DNA from: a virus
Virus record (IMG/VR): IMGVR_UViG_3300017605_000171
Span: 1 to 44,400 of that record
Strand: one strand, 5' to 3'
DNA: 44,400 nucleotides
Of this stretch, positions 8,226-17,616 are shown piece after piece; positions within the stretch are counted from its first letter, which is position 1; each line of letters starts with the position of its first letter. The position numbers were made by a program, and so were the translations under genes. Below the pieces are notes generated by a model. That model did no database searches. It saw nothing but the letters and a program-made list of their open reading frames with translations, and had not been told where the DNA came from.

Positions 8226-9814
8226 TGGCATATAACACCTTCACTGTTGGCTTGAATCTCGCTGAGTTTCCTTTCATCAGCGACTTCTTTGCTCGCAGTG
8301 TAATGGTTCCGCAGTTAGATATACCCCCGCGCGTTACTAGAACTAACGATGTTGGTTCTGTTGAGTCTCGAAATCCAGAACTTGCACAGCATCTCTATGC
8401 TCAGAATGTAATGCCAGCAACAGAAGGGCTAATGAGCGTAGGTTATGTGCAGCTTTTAGCTGCAATTCCCGGCGCAACTGACTTCGACCAAGTGATTACA
8501 CTGCGCGATGAGGATGAAAACAACTTTCTTTTCGCTCCTGCTGGTGGTAAGAACTACATAATGACTGCTCTTAGTGGCACGTGGGCACCACACAGCAGTT
8601 TTGTAGCTACTCCTGGCAGTTTAGTGACTCGCGCCTACGTTAATGGCAGAACTTTTGTCTGTTACGAGTCACAACGAGTGTTAGAATACGATTTTGCCAC
8701 TGATACACTCAATACTGCGGTGATTGTGGGACTTCCAGCGCAGGCTGAAGGCATTAGTGCGAGCAATAACTACATGCTAGCGTGGGTTGGTCTCGAAGTT
8801 CACTGGAGTAGTTTGATTGACCCATTGGATATGGTGCCAAGTATCCAAACTGGCGCTGGATTTGCAATTCCGCAGGATGTAAAAGGCCCAATTCGCAGTA
8901 TTGTTCCTATTTCTGGTGGTTTCATCATCTACACTACCAAGAATGCAGTAGCAGCACTGTATACTAACAATGCACGCGCTCCTTTCGTGTTCAAGGAAGT
9001 GAGCAACACTGGTGGTATTCTTGACCCTGAGCAGATTAGCTTAGATGCAACCGTAGGATTCCACTATGGTTGGACTTCTAACGGGTTACAGAAGATTACA
9101 GCTAATACCAGTGAGCCGGTTAGTGGTGCTGCTTCTGATTTCTTAGCTGGTAGGATACTAGAGACATTCGATACTATCACCAATTTGCTAACGGTACAGC
9201 GATTGACTACTAACGTGCACGTTAAAGTAACCCACGTTAGTGGCAGATATTTGGTAGTTAGCTACGGGAAAGATGTAGGGGCAACACCGCAACTATTCTC
9301 TCATGCAATAGTCTTTGATACTGTTCTTAAGCGGTGGGGTAAATTACTAGTTGACCACTCGGATTGTTTTACTTATCCGTATCCAACAATCCCCGGAGTA
9401 ATTACTCAGTCACCGCATAAGCAAAGTTTAGCATTTCTGCAAGCAGATGGAACTATTCTCCAGTGTGTGCTTGACTATCGTGACCAACAAGACGTGGGAG
9501 TTCTTATTCTTGGTAAGTTCCAGCTTGTTCGTCAGAAGAACATTACCTTTCAGACCTGTGAGTTTGAAAGTTTGATTGACGCCTATCCTCCTGACGTTTA
9601 TCTACTAGTAAGTCTGGATGGAAGGAATATGGGAACACCACAACAGTTGCAAGTAATCAAAGATAATGGTAACTATAAGAAATATGGTGCTCCTGCTTAC
9701 AGTGGAACAGGTGCTGCTCCTGCGAGGTCAGGAGTTAGTTTGTGCCTGCTGGTTAAAGGCACATTTGAGTTAGCTGCTAACATACTTACGGTGACTCAAA
9801 GTGGTAATCGGTAG
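8225..9814 (+). CDS. Putative tail nozzle protein (tail tubular protein B / P22 gp10-like role)
   Basis: A 529-aa protein, almost wholly beta-strand in character, with recurring blade-like segments (for example SGGFIIYTTKNAVAALYTNN at about 232-251, and GRYLVVSYGKD) that suggest a beta-propeller. Podovirus nozzle and hub proteins have this architecture and sit after the adaptor gene. The start overlaps the fibre stop by one base (TAATG), pointing to translational coupling. Identification rests on fold character and position, so a different tail-tube role is possible. Confidence 0.68.
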   Translation: MAYNTFTVGLNLAEFPFISDFFARSVMVPQLDIPPRVTRTNDVGSVESRNPELAQHLYAQNVMPATEGLMSVGYVQLLAAIPGATDFDQVITLRDEDENNFLFAPAGGKNYIMTALSGTWAPHSSFVATPGSLVTRAYVNGRTFVCYESQRVLEYDFATDTLNTAVIVGLPAQAEGISASNNYMLAWVGLEVHWSSLIDPLDMVPSIQTGAGFAIPQDVKGPIRSIVPISGGFIIYTTKNAVAALYTNNARAPFVFKEVSNTGGILDPEQISLDATVGFHYGWTSNGLQKITANTSEPVSGAASDFLAGRILETFDTITNLLTVQRLTTNVHVKVTHVSGRYLVVSYGKDVGATPQLFSHAIVFDTVLKRWGKLLVDHSDCFTYPYPTIPGVITQSPHKQSLAFLQADGTILQCVLDYRDQQDVGVLILGKFQLVRQKNITFQTCEFESLIDAYPPDVYLLVSLDGRNMGTPQQLQVIKDNGNYKKYGAPAYSGTGAAPARSGVSLCLLVKGTFELAANILTVTQSGNR

Positions 9815-10373
9815 CAAAATTCAGACTGGTTTACCGCAGGTTCCTTCAGGAGTTCCGGAACCGCTGTTCAATCAGTTCTTTATAATCTACCAAGCTATTC
9901 AGAATCTTGCTAGACAGTTCTCTGAATTTGCTGGTGTTGACGAGTGGGATTCTACCATTTGGAGTCAGCTATCAATTGATGATACCATCTGGAAAATTAA
10001 TCCTGCTAGACTTTATGTGCCACAGAACGAAGCACTAGTTTATGGTGAATGTGCCTCGCTGATTCTAGACGCTGGGATTTTGAAAGTGCGTAAAGCTGAT
10101 GCTACTAACAATACGCGCCCAGCAGTCGGATTTGTTAGTAGCCAAGACCATGTTTCTGCTGTTGACCAGTTCTGTGAAACAACTATTGGTGTTGGACTCA
10201 TCACGGGTGTCAGTGGTATGATTACCGCAGCGCGCTATTTTACGCACACTACGCCGGGAGTTATTACTAACGTGGCACCTGTAGCTGCTGGAAATATTGA
10301 GCAAGTAGTTGGTGTTGCTCTTTCTGGCAACAGGTTGCTAATGAACATTGACCAAGCTTGGATACAGCATTAG
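9801..10373 (+). CDS. Minor virion protein, probably tail or fibre accessory
   Basis: A 190-aa protein with a GTG start, overlapping the nozzle gene by 14 bases. Residues 1-70 are helix-rich. Residues 75-190 form a Gly/Val/Thr-rich domain ending in TTPGVITN...IEQVVGVALSGNRLLMNI, a beta-barrel-like C-terminal module seen in many phage tail and capsid proteins. No clear ribosome site was seen, so expression probably depends on translation of the upstream gene. Specific function unknown. Confidence 0.75.
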   Translation: MVIGSKIQTGLPQVPSGVPEPLFNQFFIIYQAIQNLARQFSEFAGVDEWDSTIWSQLSIDDTIWKINPARLYVPQNEALVYGECASLILDAGILKVRKADATNNTRPAVGFVSSQDHVSAVDQFCETTIGVGLITGVSGMITAARYFTHTTPGVITNVAPVAAGNIEQVVGVALSGNRLLMNIDQAWIQH

Positions 10374-10381
10374 GAGCTATC

Positions 10382-10657
10382 ATGGATGATGTTGCTGACC
10401 TTCTTAACAAGATAATTGCAGAAGCTCCAGGCACTGTGATTATCATTAATCTCGGTGGAAGCGGAGATAGTGAAGAAGAGGAAGAAGCTGAAGGTGAACT
10501 CAGCAGTCCTGCTGAACAGATGATGGTTCAACAGGATGAGTTAGCTGATGCTGCTCCCGCGCCGGGTGATAACTGGTTTGCTGATGCTTTCTTTGAAGCT
10601 ATCTTTACTACTCCTGAGCTTACTCAGGATGGTTATCCTTCACCAACTGTTCCATGA
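10382..10657 (+). CDS. Small acidic protein
   Basis: A 91-aa, strongly acidic protein (one stretch of Ser-Gly-Asp-Ser then eight acidic residues interrupted once). I start it at 10382 behind TAGGAG rather than at the in-frame ATG at 10358 inside the previous gene. No fold or family recognised. It sits between a virion protein and the lysis genes. Confidence 0.65.
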   Translation: MDDVADLLNKIIAEAPGTVIIINLGGSGDSEEEEEAEGELSSPAEQMMVQQDELADAAPAPGDNWFADAFFEAIFTTPELTQDGYPSPTVP

Positions 10658-10670
10658 GAGGGAGTTAATA

Positions 10671-11024
10671 ATGGCCGATGACAGGGGTTCTGAGTGTGAT
10701 TCTGATACTCCCGAAATTGGGAGAAGGAGCACAGATAAATTGAAGCTCAAACTTCCATGGTTGTCACTAGAACTCAGCGGCAAAGACATAGTTATCTTTG
10801 GTGCGATTTCTGTTGTTGCTGCTGCTGCTATCTACGGTCTGTATCTCCATGATGAAAAAGCAGATAGTAGACTTGCTAAGATTGAGAAGCATATTGAGAA
10901 CAGTGTCGAGAGCCAAGATGCTACTAACTACATCTTGACGCTTACACAAGATGAACGTAACAATCTTCAGCTAATCAAGCCGAAGAAAATTCGTGAAATG
11001 GAACGACGCAATGACGCTAGGTGA
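10671..11024 (+). CDS. Single-span membrane protein with coiled coil; possible holin or lysis accessory
   Basis: A 117-aa protein starting at 10671 after GAGAGGGAG. Residues 1-37 are charged, residues 38-60 (DIVIFGAISVVAAAAIYGLY) form one membrane span, and residues 62-117 form a charged helical segment likely to be a coiled coil. The next gene, overlapping its end, encodes a peptidoglycan peptidase, so a lysis role (holin, or an inner-membrane spanin-like part) is likely. No outer spanin lipoprotein was found next to it. Confidence 0.65.
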   Translation: MADDRGSECDSDTPEIGRRSTDKLKLKLPWLSLELSGKDIVIFGAISVVAAAAIYGLYLHDEKADSRLAKIEKHIENSVESQDATNYILTLTQDERNNLQLIKPKKIREMERRNDAR

Positions 11025-11355
11025 GAAGCAGAGACTCTTTGTAAAGTTAGTTGGTATGCTCATAGCTTGGTGCTATGCCAATGGCTATGAGCTTACCTTC
11101 GGAGAAGCAGTAAGGAGTAAAGCGCAAGCTGAAGCTAATGCAGCTTCCGGCGCAGGTATCTCTAACTCCCTCCACCTAGTTCGTCTTGCCATTGACTTGA
11201 ATCTTTTCATTGGTGGAATCTACCAGATTGGCTCCGAAGCATACAAACCATTAGGAGAGTTTTGGAAGTCTTTGCATCCTCTGTGCTGCTGGGGTGGTGA
11301 CTTCTCCAAACCTGATGGAAATCATTTCAGCCTCGAACATGAAGGAAGGAAATAA
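11011..11355 (+). CDS. Endolysin: M15-type L-alanyl-D-glutamate peptidase
   Basis: Cuts peptide bridges of peptidoglycan to lyse the host. The 114-aa protein shows the peptidase M15 zinc signature SLHLVRLAIDLNL (His and Asp ligands, about residues 54-66) and the C-terminal WGGDF...DGNHFSLEH block carrying the last His ligand and catalytic acid. It is a single catalytic domain without a cell-wall-binding module, usual for phages of Gram-negative hosts. I choose the ATG at 11011 because this family usually begins with a short M-T-L-x-E-K leader; a GTG at 10993 would add 6 residues. It overlaps the upstream gene by 14 bases. Confidence 0.88.
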   Translation: MTLGEKQRLFVKLVGMLIAWCYANGYELTFGEAVRSKAQAEANAASGAGISNSLHLVRLAIDLNLFIGGIYQIGSEAYKPLGEFWKSLHPLCCWGGDFSKPDGNHFSLEHEGRK

Positions 11356-11357
11356 CT

Positions 11358-12698
11358 ATGGCACAGCGCGTTGCTAGTTGGGGGCCGAGACTATTCAACA
11401 ATAAGAGTTCCACATGGAAATCGTGGGCCACAGGTGGTATGCTTCCTGGCGGCGTCATGCAACTTGCAAGTTTTTATGCTCCGCTTACTGACGCCGGTAA
11501 TGGAGTAGTAAATACTAATCTTGGTAGAGGTTTAGGGTCTGCGACTTTTAGCAGAGCTAATCCAATAGCTACTACTTACAATAGGTCTGGAATAATTATT
11601 CCTGTTGGTGCTAATCTACCTCGGTCATACTATGACCCAACGACACTTGATTTCGAGGGATATTTAGATGAACCGCAAAGAACAAATTTAATACTGTGGA
11701 GTGAAGATTTTAGTAATGCTGCGTGGGGAAAGATTGATACAACTGTAACTGCTAACGCTACTGTTGCTCCTGATGGCGCAGTTACAGCAGATTTACTTAC
11801 TCAAGGTGCAGCAGGAACTGCTCAAACAAGACCAGCGGTGGCTCTAGTAGGAACTGCAAACGGATTTTATAGTATCTCTAGTTTTGCTAAATACAGTAAT
11901 GCTGCTTGGATTCTTCAAACTATTGATGATGGTTTAGGGAATAGTTTCCAAAGTTGGTATAATATTCAAACAGGTGTTTTAGGTCAGTCTGCTGCAACAG
12001 GCACAGGTACATCCGTAAATGCTTTTATTCAACAATGTCCTAATGGTTGGTATAGATTAAAAATTGTTGGAAAAGTAAACAACGCGTCTACTGCTATTAC
12101 TCCTCGATACTTAGCTGTAGATGGAGATGGACTTAGTACTCGCGCTACTCCAAACATGGCCTTTTACTGCTGGGGCGCTCAGTTTGAGGATGCGGATGTT
12201 GTAACTACTTATATTCCAACAGGTGCTGCTGCTGTTGTGCGGACTGTTGACAGTGGGCTTTCTTACCCTCCTGGTGGAAATATATCTTTTACTGAAGGTA
12301 GTGTTTTAGTTACAGGACGTTTGCACGGAATTTTGCAAACACCTACTATTCAGTATTTCTTCTCATCTGGGGCGGGTGGTCAAGTCATGTACCACTTCAA
12401 TACTGCGCCAAATAAGATAGATATTTTTGATGGAACATCTGTTGCTTCATCTGCTGCGGGAAGTGTAATAACTGGGCCACAGAAGAAGTTTATGGTTACT
12501 TGGGGGCCAGCAGGACTGTCAGCTACTAAAGAAGGGCTTGCTCCTAACACAGTTGCTTTTGATGGTCTTATGCTTGGAAATGGTATTATTATTGGAGCTG
12601 GCCCGGCTGGAGCAACTGCGTGCATCGGAACTACTAAAGAAGTTTGGGTTTGGCCGAATCAACTTCCACCAAGTTACCAACAAGGAGCAACTGCATGA
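11358..12698 (+). CDS. Second receptor-binding / spike-like protein
   Basis: A 446-aa beta-rich protein. Residues 108-126 (RTNLILWSEDFSNAAWGK) followed by a TANATVAPDG segment (about 131-140) match a common module of phage head-fibre and tail-spike proteins, a jelly-roll carbohydrate-binding-like domain. PTGAAAVVRTVDSGLSYPP (about 278-296) is the usual linker after it. The C-terminal 150 residues look like a second jelly-roll domain. It lies between the endolysin and holin genes, away from the first fibre, so it may be a separate host-range protein or an enzyme-like spike. GGAAGGA precedes the start. Confidence 0.78.
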   Translation: MAQRVASWGPRLFNNKSSTWKSWATGGMLPGGVMQLASFYAPLTDAGNGVVNTNLGRGLGSATFSRANPIATTYNRSGIIIPVGANLPRSYYDPTTLDFEGYLDEPQRTNLILWSEDFSNAAWGKIDTTVTANATVAPDGAVTADLLTQGAAGTAQTRPAVALVGTANGFYSISSFAKYSNAAWILQTIDDGLGNSFQSWYNIQTGVLGQSAATGTGTSVNAFIQQCPNGWYRLKIVGKVNNASTAITPRYLAVDGDGLSTRATPNMAFYCWGAQFEDADVVTTYIPTGAAAVVRTVDSGLSYPPGGNISFTEGSVLVTGRLHGILQTPTIQYFFSSGAGGQVMYHFNTAPNKIDIFDGTSVASSAAGSVITGPQKKFMVTWGPAGLSATKEGLAPNTVAFDGLMLGNGIIIGAGPAGATACIGTTKEVWVWPNQLPPSYQQGATA

Positions 12699-13033
12699 AC
12701 TCAACTAACTACACTCATGGCAAGATTGCTGGAATCATTCAACTAGTAATTGGTTTGATTCCCTCCCTAGCACTTCACTCCATGTGGCCAATACTGGCAG
12801 GGGGCGCGATTGCTATGTCTTGGTTTATTTCTCGTGAGCACGCACAGCAGCAAACTGACAATAAAATCCTTACTGGAGTTCCCATCGCAGAGCAGAACAT
12901 CTGGGATGGTTTCAAAGGCTGGGACAGAGACCGCCAAGATGATGTGCTCTTTCCCCTCTATGTAGTGACTGTCATCGACGTATCAACCTTCATAGGACTT
13001 TACCACCAATGGCTCCTATCCTTCTTGCGCTAG
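12695..13033 (+). CDS. Membrane protein in lysis cluster (possible holin)
   Basis: A 112-aa protein starting at 12695 behind AAGGAG, overlapping the spike gene by 4 bases (ATGA). Two hydrophobic stretches at about 9-40 could span the membrane twice; a charged middle (REHAQQQ, WDRDRQDD) and a third hydrophobic stretch near the C-terminus (VLFPLYVVTVIDVSTFIG) follow. The layout and neighbours fit a holin or antiholin. The end overlaps the next gene by 25 bases. Confidence 0.65.
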   Translation: MNSTNYTHGKIAGIIQLVIGLIPSLALHSMWPILAGGAIAMSWFISREHAQQQTDNKILTGVPIAEQNIWDGFKGWDRDRQDDVLFPLYVVTVIDVSTFIGLYHQWLLSFLR

Positions 13034-13527
13034 CAAATCTAGCTCCGCTGCTCACCAAGTATATTGGTGGCAGTGATTCGACTGTAGGCAAGGTAGTTAC
13101 TGCTGCTTCTGAAATTGCAACTACCATCGCTGGCGCGCCCACTGTGGAAGAAGCTATTGTCAAAATCTCCAGTGACCCAGAGAAGCTAGCACAGTTTCGT
13201 TTGCAAGTAACCCAACAGTCTATTGAGTGGGATAAAATATTTCTTGCTGATATACAGTCAGCTCGTGACCGTGATGTAAAATTACGCCAAGCAGGTTATG
13301 CTAATAGTAGAGCTAGCTGGATGCTGCTTTCTGCTTACGCAGGGGTCGTGATGTGCTTCTTTGGTATCTGGTCAACCGACCTTGATGACTTTCAGAAATC
13401 AGTTTTAACCTTGGTGCTTGGTCGTATGCTTGGTTATATTGACCAAGGATTTAACTTCGAGTTTGGTACTACTCGAAACAGCAAGGCCAAAGATGACACG
13501 ATTAGCAAACTTTCTGGAGGTAGCTAA
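13009..13527 (+). CDS. Holin of the 3-TM (gene-transfer-agent-like) type
   Basis: A 172-aa protein with an N-terminal hydrophobic segment, a conserved-looking DIQSARDRDVKLRQAG helix (about 81-96), two membrane spans between about 100 and 145, and a C-terminal FGTTRNSKAKDDTI tail (about 152-165). This order matches the GTA_holin_3TM family, which forms inner-membrane lesions that release the endolysin. No clear ribosome site; it overlaps the upstream membrane protein by 25 bases. Family call is from memory of its pattern, not from a search. Confidence 0.72.
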   Translation: MAPILLALANLAPLLTKYIGGSDSTVGKVVTAASEIATTIAGAPTVEEAIVKISSDPEKLAQFRLQVTQQSIEWDKIFLADIQSARDRDVKLRQAGYANSRASWMLLSAYAGVVMCFFGIWSTDLDDFQKSVLTLVLGRMLGYIDQGFNFEFGTTRNSKAKDDTISKLSGGS

Positions 13528-15383
13528 TGGTTACTGCTGTAAAAGCACCGATTGAGTATAATTCGCCGCTAAGTTCTGCGATGAGTCTTATCCCATATCT
13601 GGGAGGCACTAAAACATCCACGTCTGCTACGTCAGCGACTAGTGCTAATATTGACCCATTAGTTTCAGTTCTTAATAGCCAGTTAGACCCGAAATCTCTG
13701 GAGAGCTTAGTTGACTTGCTATTCAATCAAGCTGCTAACAAAGTTCCTGGTCTTACTGCTCAGTATGCCAATGCTACTGGAACTAGAACTAAGAACAACT
13801 CAATGCTTTCAGGTAGTTTGGCTGAGCTGAATATGAACTTGGCGCAAGCCATTTCTCAAGCTATTGTTCAGAACACAGCTAATGCTTCTACTACTGCGGG
13901 ACGCATTGCTGATGCTACTAAAACAACTACTACCAGCCAAACTCAGAAGTCTGCTCCAGGAGTTAATGCAGGTAAAGCTGCCGCGACCACGCTACTTGGT
14001 GGTTTTGCTCTTAACAAACTTGGGAAGAGCAAGATATTTGGAGGAGAAGAAACTCCCACGCCACAGGTACCAGTTTCCATTCCACCCACTGTTACCAGTG
14101 CTCCTGTAGTGGATGCAACTATTACTACTCCTCCTGACGCTGCTCCATTGGATGTTGGTTCTAATGTAGATATTAGTCCCTACGTGGACTTTGCAGCGGT
14201 GCCATCTGTAGAATTGCCACCAGTAGATATTCCAACTGACCTTCCTCCTGTGGATGCGGTTGAAGGTGGTGGTGACATCTTTCAAGGGTCAGGAGATTTC
14301 TTCGACTTCGATACTTCTGTCTTTGGATTTGCTGATGGTGGTCGAGTTGGTAAACCTCCGGCTGGTTACGCAAATGGGGGCGTAGTTAGAAACCTGCCTA
14401 ACTTTGGGCCACGCCAGCCAACGCAAACTACTAGAGCAGCTAACTATGCTGCTTCTGCTCCGGCTCCTGCTCCTGCTCCTGCTGTTCCACAAGTTCGCAG
14501 AAGGGAACCAACTGACGTTACTAATCCTGAAGGTGGTGGAGATGCTGGGTCAGTTTCTGACGCCTCTGCTCCTGGTGGAGCTGCTGGTTTTCAAGGACTT
14601 GGGCCAGCACAGATGGCAGCAGTAGTTGCCTCCTTTGCTATTGGTGGCCCTGTAGCAGGATTAGCAGCGGCTGCTCGCGCATTGACGCTTAATGGTGTAA
14701 TGGCTGCTTTCAAATCTCCTGCTCCGCTTGCTGCTAACGTAGTTACTGCGCCAGCTCCCGGCCCCGGAGAACCTGATACTACTTCTTTAGGTGGTGTAGA
14801 AACTCAAGCTCCAGCAGAAGTTGCTGATTTGAGTCTTAGTTCACCGCCAGGACTTACAGCAGCAGAGATGGCAGTGTCAGCGGTAGGTTTGAGTCCTGAA
14901 GAAATATCTGCTATGACCGCAGAACTTGGTGCTCCTGGAGTTACTGCTGCCGACGTAACTGCTGCTGTTGATGCTGCTACAGGAATTAGTGGAGCTACTG
15001 GAACAGAAGATACTACTGGAACAGAAGCTAGCAGTGATGCTAGCAGTGATGCTAGCAGTGGCACAGATGCTGACTCCGATGCTGGTACTGACGCAGGTGG
15101 CAGTGAAGGAGATGCTGGTGGTGATTCCGGCGGTGGTGATGATGGTGGTGGAGATGGCGGCGGTGATGGTGGAGGCGACGGTGGCGGAGATTCCTACGAT
15201 GGTGGCCCTGTTGGTAAAGGCAAGTCTAAACCGCGTGTTGCAGGTATTGACCAAGTTCCAATCCGGGCAACTCCTGGAGAGTATGTGCTTCCGGTAGACG
15301 TTGTTGACTATATCGGACAAGATACTCTTGACCAGTTGGTTGCGATGGTTCATTCTCCTTTGAGGACTGGTACACATGGCTGA
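13527..15383 (+). CDS. Putative internal/core virion protein with low-complexity region
   Basis: A 618-aa protein, start at 13527 behind GGAGG. The N-terminal 150 residues are helical; then come Pro/Thr-rich linkers, a FADGGRVGKPPAGYANGG element (about 269-286), an Ala/Pro repeat, and a run of Ser/Asp/Gly repeats (about 490-550). The C-terminus ends with VPIRATPGEYVLPVDVV (about 577-593), a GEYV-P-DVV motif found in many phage structural proteins. With the next two genes it forms the block where podoviruses encode proteins ejected into the host. The start overlaps the holin stop by one base. Confidence 0.68.
   Translation: MVTAVKAPIEYNSPLSSAMSLIPYLGGTKTSTSATSATSANIDPLVSVLNSQLDPKSLESLVDLLFNQAANKVPGLTAQYANATGTRTKNNSMLSGSLAELNMNLAQAISQAIVQNTANASTTAGRIADATKTTTTSQTQKSAPGVNAGKAAATTLLGGFALNKLGKSKIFGGEETPTPQVPVSIPPTVTSAPVVDATITTPPDAAPLDVGSNVDISPYVDFAAVPSVELPPVDIPTDLPPVDAVEGGGDIFQGSGDFFDFDTSVFGFADGGRVGKPPAGYANGGVVRNLPNFGPRQPTQTTRAANYAASAPAPAPAPAVPQVRRREPTDVTNPEGGGDAGSVSDASAPGGAAGFQGLGPAQMAAVVASFAIGGPVAGLAAAARALTLNGVMAAFKSPAPLAANVVTAPAPGPGEPDTTSLGGVETQAPAEVADLSLSSPPGLTAAEMAVSAVGLSPEEISAMTAELGAPGVTAADVTAAVDAATGISGATGTEDTTGTEASSDASSDASSGTDADSDAGTDAGGSEGDAGGDSGGGDDGGGDGGGDGGGDGGGDSYDGGPVGKGKSKPRVAGIDQVPIRATPGEYVLPVDVVDYIGQDTLDQLVAMVHSPLRTGTHG
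14994..15190 (+). repeat. Tandem coding repeats (GTE, SSDA and GGD units)
   Basis: Inside the 618-aa gene, a 15-base unit CTACTGGAACAGAAG occurs twice with an 18-base period, followed by GCTAGCAGTGAT units (12 bases, three partial copies) and then a GGN-rich tract coding Gly-Gly-Asp repeats up to about 15190. Such tracts vary by slippage and probably encode a flexible linker. Confidence 0.8.
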
Positions 15384-17616
15384 AGCACCAACTACAGTTC
15401 CAGTATCTGCTGCTCTGGACTGGTTAGATAAGAACGCTGAAACCTCAGGCGTTGCTCCTTCTCTTGCCAAGCAAATCTTTCTTGCTGAGAACCTTAATGA
15501 GACTAAGGATGGCAGGATAATTGTCCCTAACAGCATTGCTGCTGGTCAAACTAGTCCCAAAGATGCTTACGGTCTAATGCAAGTTAGACCCAGCACTCAT
15601 GCTGCTCTTATTAAGCAAGGATATTTGCCAGAAGGTCACACGATGGGTGACTGGCAAACGCAGCTTGAAGCAGGACTTGCTGCCATATCTGCAATGCAGA
15701 AAGAGCAGAAAACTACTGACCCTACTGTTATTGGTGCTGCCTACAATGGTGGTTTTAAATCAGGTAGGTTAGCTAGTGAAGGTAAGCATGACCAACTTCC
15801 CGCAGAAACTCAGAAGTATGGTTTCCGCATGGCTGCTGCCAGAGACTTCCTAGGCATCAATAACACAGCAACTGGCGCGCCCTCTGCTTCTGTTAGTCCT
15901 CCAACCGGACTTCCTACTTCTAATCTTCCCGTTCGACCTGGTACTTCTGATACTATTGGTCGTGGTATTGAAGCAATGCAGCAAGTTCTTACTGATGGCA
16001 GTAAGCTATTTGATGAGTTGGTTAAGACTGTCACTGACAGCTCTACTGCTGCGGCTTCTGCTAAGACCAGAGAAGCAGATTCACTTCGCCAAGCGGGAGA
16101 AGCTAGGGCGCGTGCTGATGTAACTACGGGTGTTGTAGAATCAATGATTCTTAAGATGAAAGAGCGCACCGCCAACATCTTGGGAGTCAACACTAACAAT
16201 ACCAATAACGTAGTTGCGGCTGAAATCAGTAAGCAGGATAGTCTTGAAGCTCAGATGAATCCGCTGAAGGCTGATATTGACAGGCGCATGAGTGTTGGTT
16301 TGTTTGACAATCCTCTTCAATGGTTAATTAATCAAACTGTGCTACCGGGTAAAGTTGCACAGTATAACGCGCAAGTCCAGGACTACAATAATTCTGCGAC
16401 TAAGATTAACTATCGGCAGACTACTGCTGATGCTCAGAACAAAGTCGATGTTGCTGGAACTGCTGACTTAGTTGCTCAGCAGTATGTGGACATTTCCAAA
16501 GCTAATGCTGCTCAGTTCAATGCTAAGGCAGAAACTGCGCTGGCTGAAGCCTCTGGCGCGCGAGCCGCAGCTACACTCTCCATTGCTAGACTTGCAGAGC
16601 AGCAACAAGACAACAAACGCCAGTCTATTCAGTATGCTCTTACATTAGCTGAGCATCAAGAACGGAGTCAGCTTAAAGAAAAAGACAGAAAACAATTAGA
16701 AGAAACTGATGCAACAGTTAAGACTATTGGTGAAGCTATTGGTGCTCCCAATATGTCGTCGATGGCACTTAAAAATGCCACCAAAGAAGTTAAAGATATG
16801 TGGGAGCGCGCCATCGTTACTAAATCAGCGGGCGATTCTTTCACTGAAGCTTTTCTTTTCATTAAAAATCAAGGTAACTTAAATAACTTGCGTAAAGGTG
16901 CTCGTGCTGAGTTTGCTCAGTATCAGCAAGATTTTCAGGACACCTTTAGTAAGCGTGTCCCTGAACTGTATACTAACTGGAGCACTATGTTTCCTGCTTC
17001 TGGTGGTAAAGTTCCTACAGAAAAACAAGTACAGGCTCAGGCGCTAACAGAGATAGAAAACAGTATTAAGCACGAAGTTAATACTAATATGCTTAATGCT
17101 CATGCGTATAATCCTTATTTAATTAATCACTCCAGCACTATTAAACAATGGAGTGGTGATGTTAATAATCCAGTGTATCAGTTTGTAAAAACTCAGCTGG
17201 AGAAAGGCACAAAGATAAATGACACCATCCTTCTTAAGGCTATCAGCCAACAAGTAAGTTTGGGTCAAGTTGCTCCTAGAGACGCTGCGATAGCGGTTGC
17301 TGACTACTACTCCACAGCTGTAGCTCGCAATAATGCTCAGCGCGATTTTAACTTTATGGGGATGCCTGCTCAGGAAACTTATCGTGTAGTGCTGCCCGGC
17401 TCTAAGGTAGCAGCTAATTTAACTAATATTGCAAGCATAGACAATCTGTTCACTTCCATGAAAGTGAAATCAGCGCGCTTCCCACCAATTCAAAGTTTTG
17501 CTACTACTCCTGAGGGAGCAGTTACTGGTGCCCAGATGATTCCGCGTCAAATTCCTCAGCGCAAACCTGTCAGCAGCGATACGGTGTTTGCAGTGCCAGC
17601 TCCGGAGAATAACTAA
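15376..17616 (+). CDS. Internal virion protein with N-terminal lytic transglycosylase domain
   Basis: A 746-aa protein likely to be ejected with the DNA and to open peptidoglycan locally. Residues 30-150 match the SLT fold: IFLAENLNETK with Glu38 or Glu42 as catalytic acid, AYGLMQV at 64-70 and AAYNGG at 121-126. The remaining about 590 residues are helical, Ala/Gln/Lys-rich, and probably build the internal core. The fusion resembles T7 gp16 in logic, although here the enzyme sits on the mid-sized protein. It overlaps the previous gene by 8 bases and the next by one base. Confidence 0.82.
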   Translation: MAEAPTTVPVSAALDWLDKNAETSGVAPSLAKQIFLAENLNETKDGRIIVPNSIAAGQTSPKDAYGLMQVRPSTHAALIKQGYLPEGHTMGDWQTQLEAGLAAISAMQKEQKTTDPTVIGAAYNGGFKSGRLASEGKHDQLPAETQKYGFRMAAARDFLGINNTATGAPSASVSPPTGLPTSNLPVRPGTSDTIGRGIEAMQQVLTDGSKLFDELVKTVTDSSTAAASAKTREADSLRQAGEARARADVTTGVVESMILKMKERTANILGVNTNNTNNVVAAEISKQDSLEAQMNPLKADIDRRMSVGLFDNPLQWLINQTVLPGKVAQYNAQVQDYNNSATKINYRQTTADAQNKVDVAGTADLVAQQYVDISKANAAQFNAKAETALAEASGARAAATLSIARLAEQQQDNKRQSIQYALTLAEHQERSQLKEKDRKQLEETDATVKTIGEAIGAPNMSSMALKNATKEVKDMWERAIVTKSAGDSFTEAFLFIKNQGNLNNLRKGARAEFAQYQQDFQDTFSKRVPELYTNWSTMFPASGGKVPTEKQVQAQALTEIENSIKHEVNTNMLNAHAYNPYLINHSSTIKQWSGDVNNPVYQFVKTQLEKGTKINDTILLKAISQQVSLGQVAPRDAAIAVADYYSTAVARNNAQRDFNFMGMPAQETYRVVLPGSKVAANLTNIASIDNLFTSMKVKSARFPPIQSFATTPEGAVTGAQMIPRQIPQRKPVSSDTVFAVPAPENN

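Noticed and set aside
14877-15536. 219-codon frame on the minus strand, rich in Ser/Thr/Ala
   Set aside because: It mirrors the low-complexity repeats of the 618-aa gene and has no translation signals.
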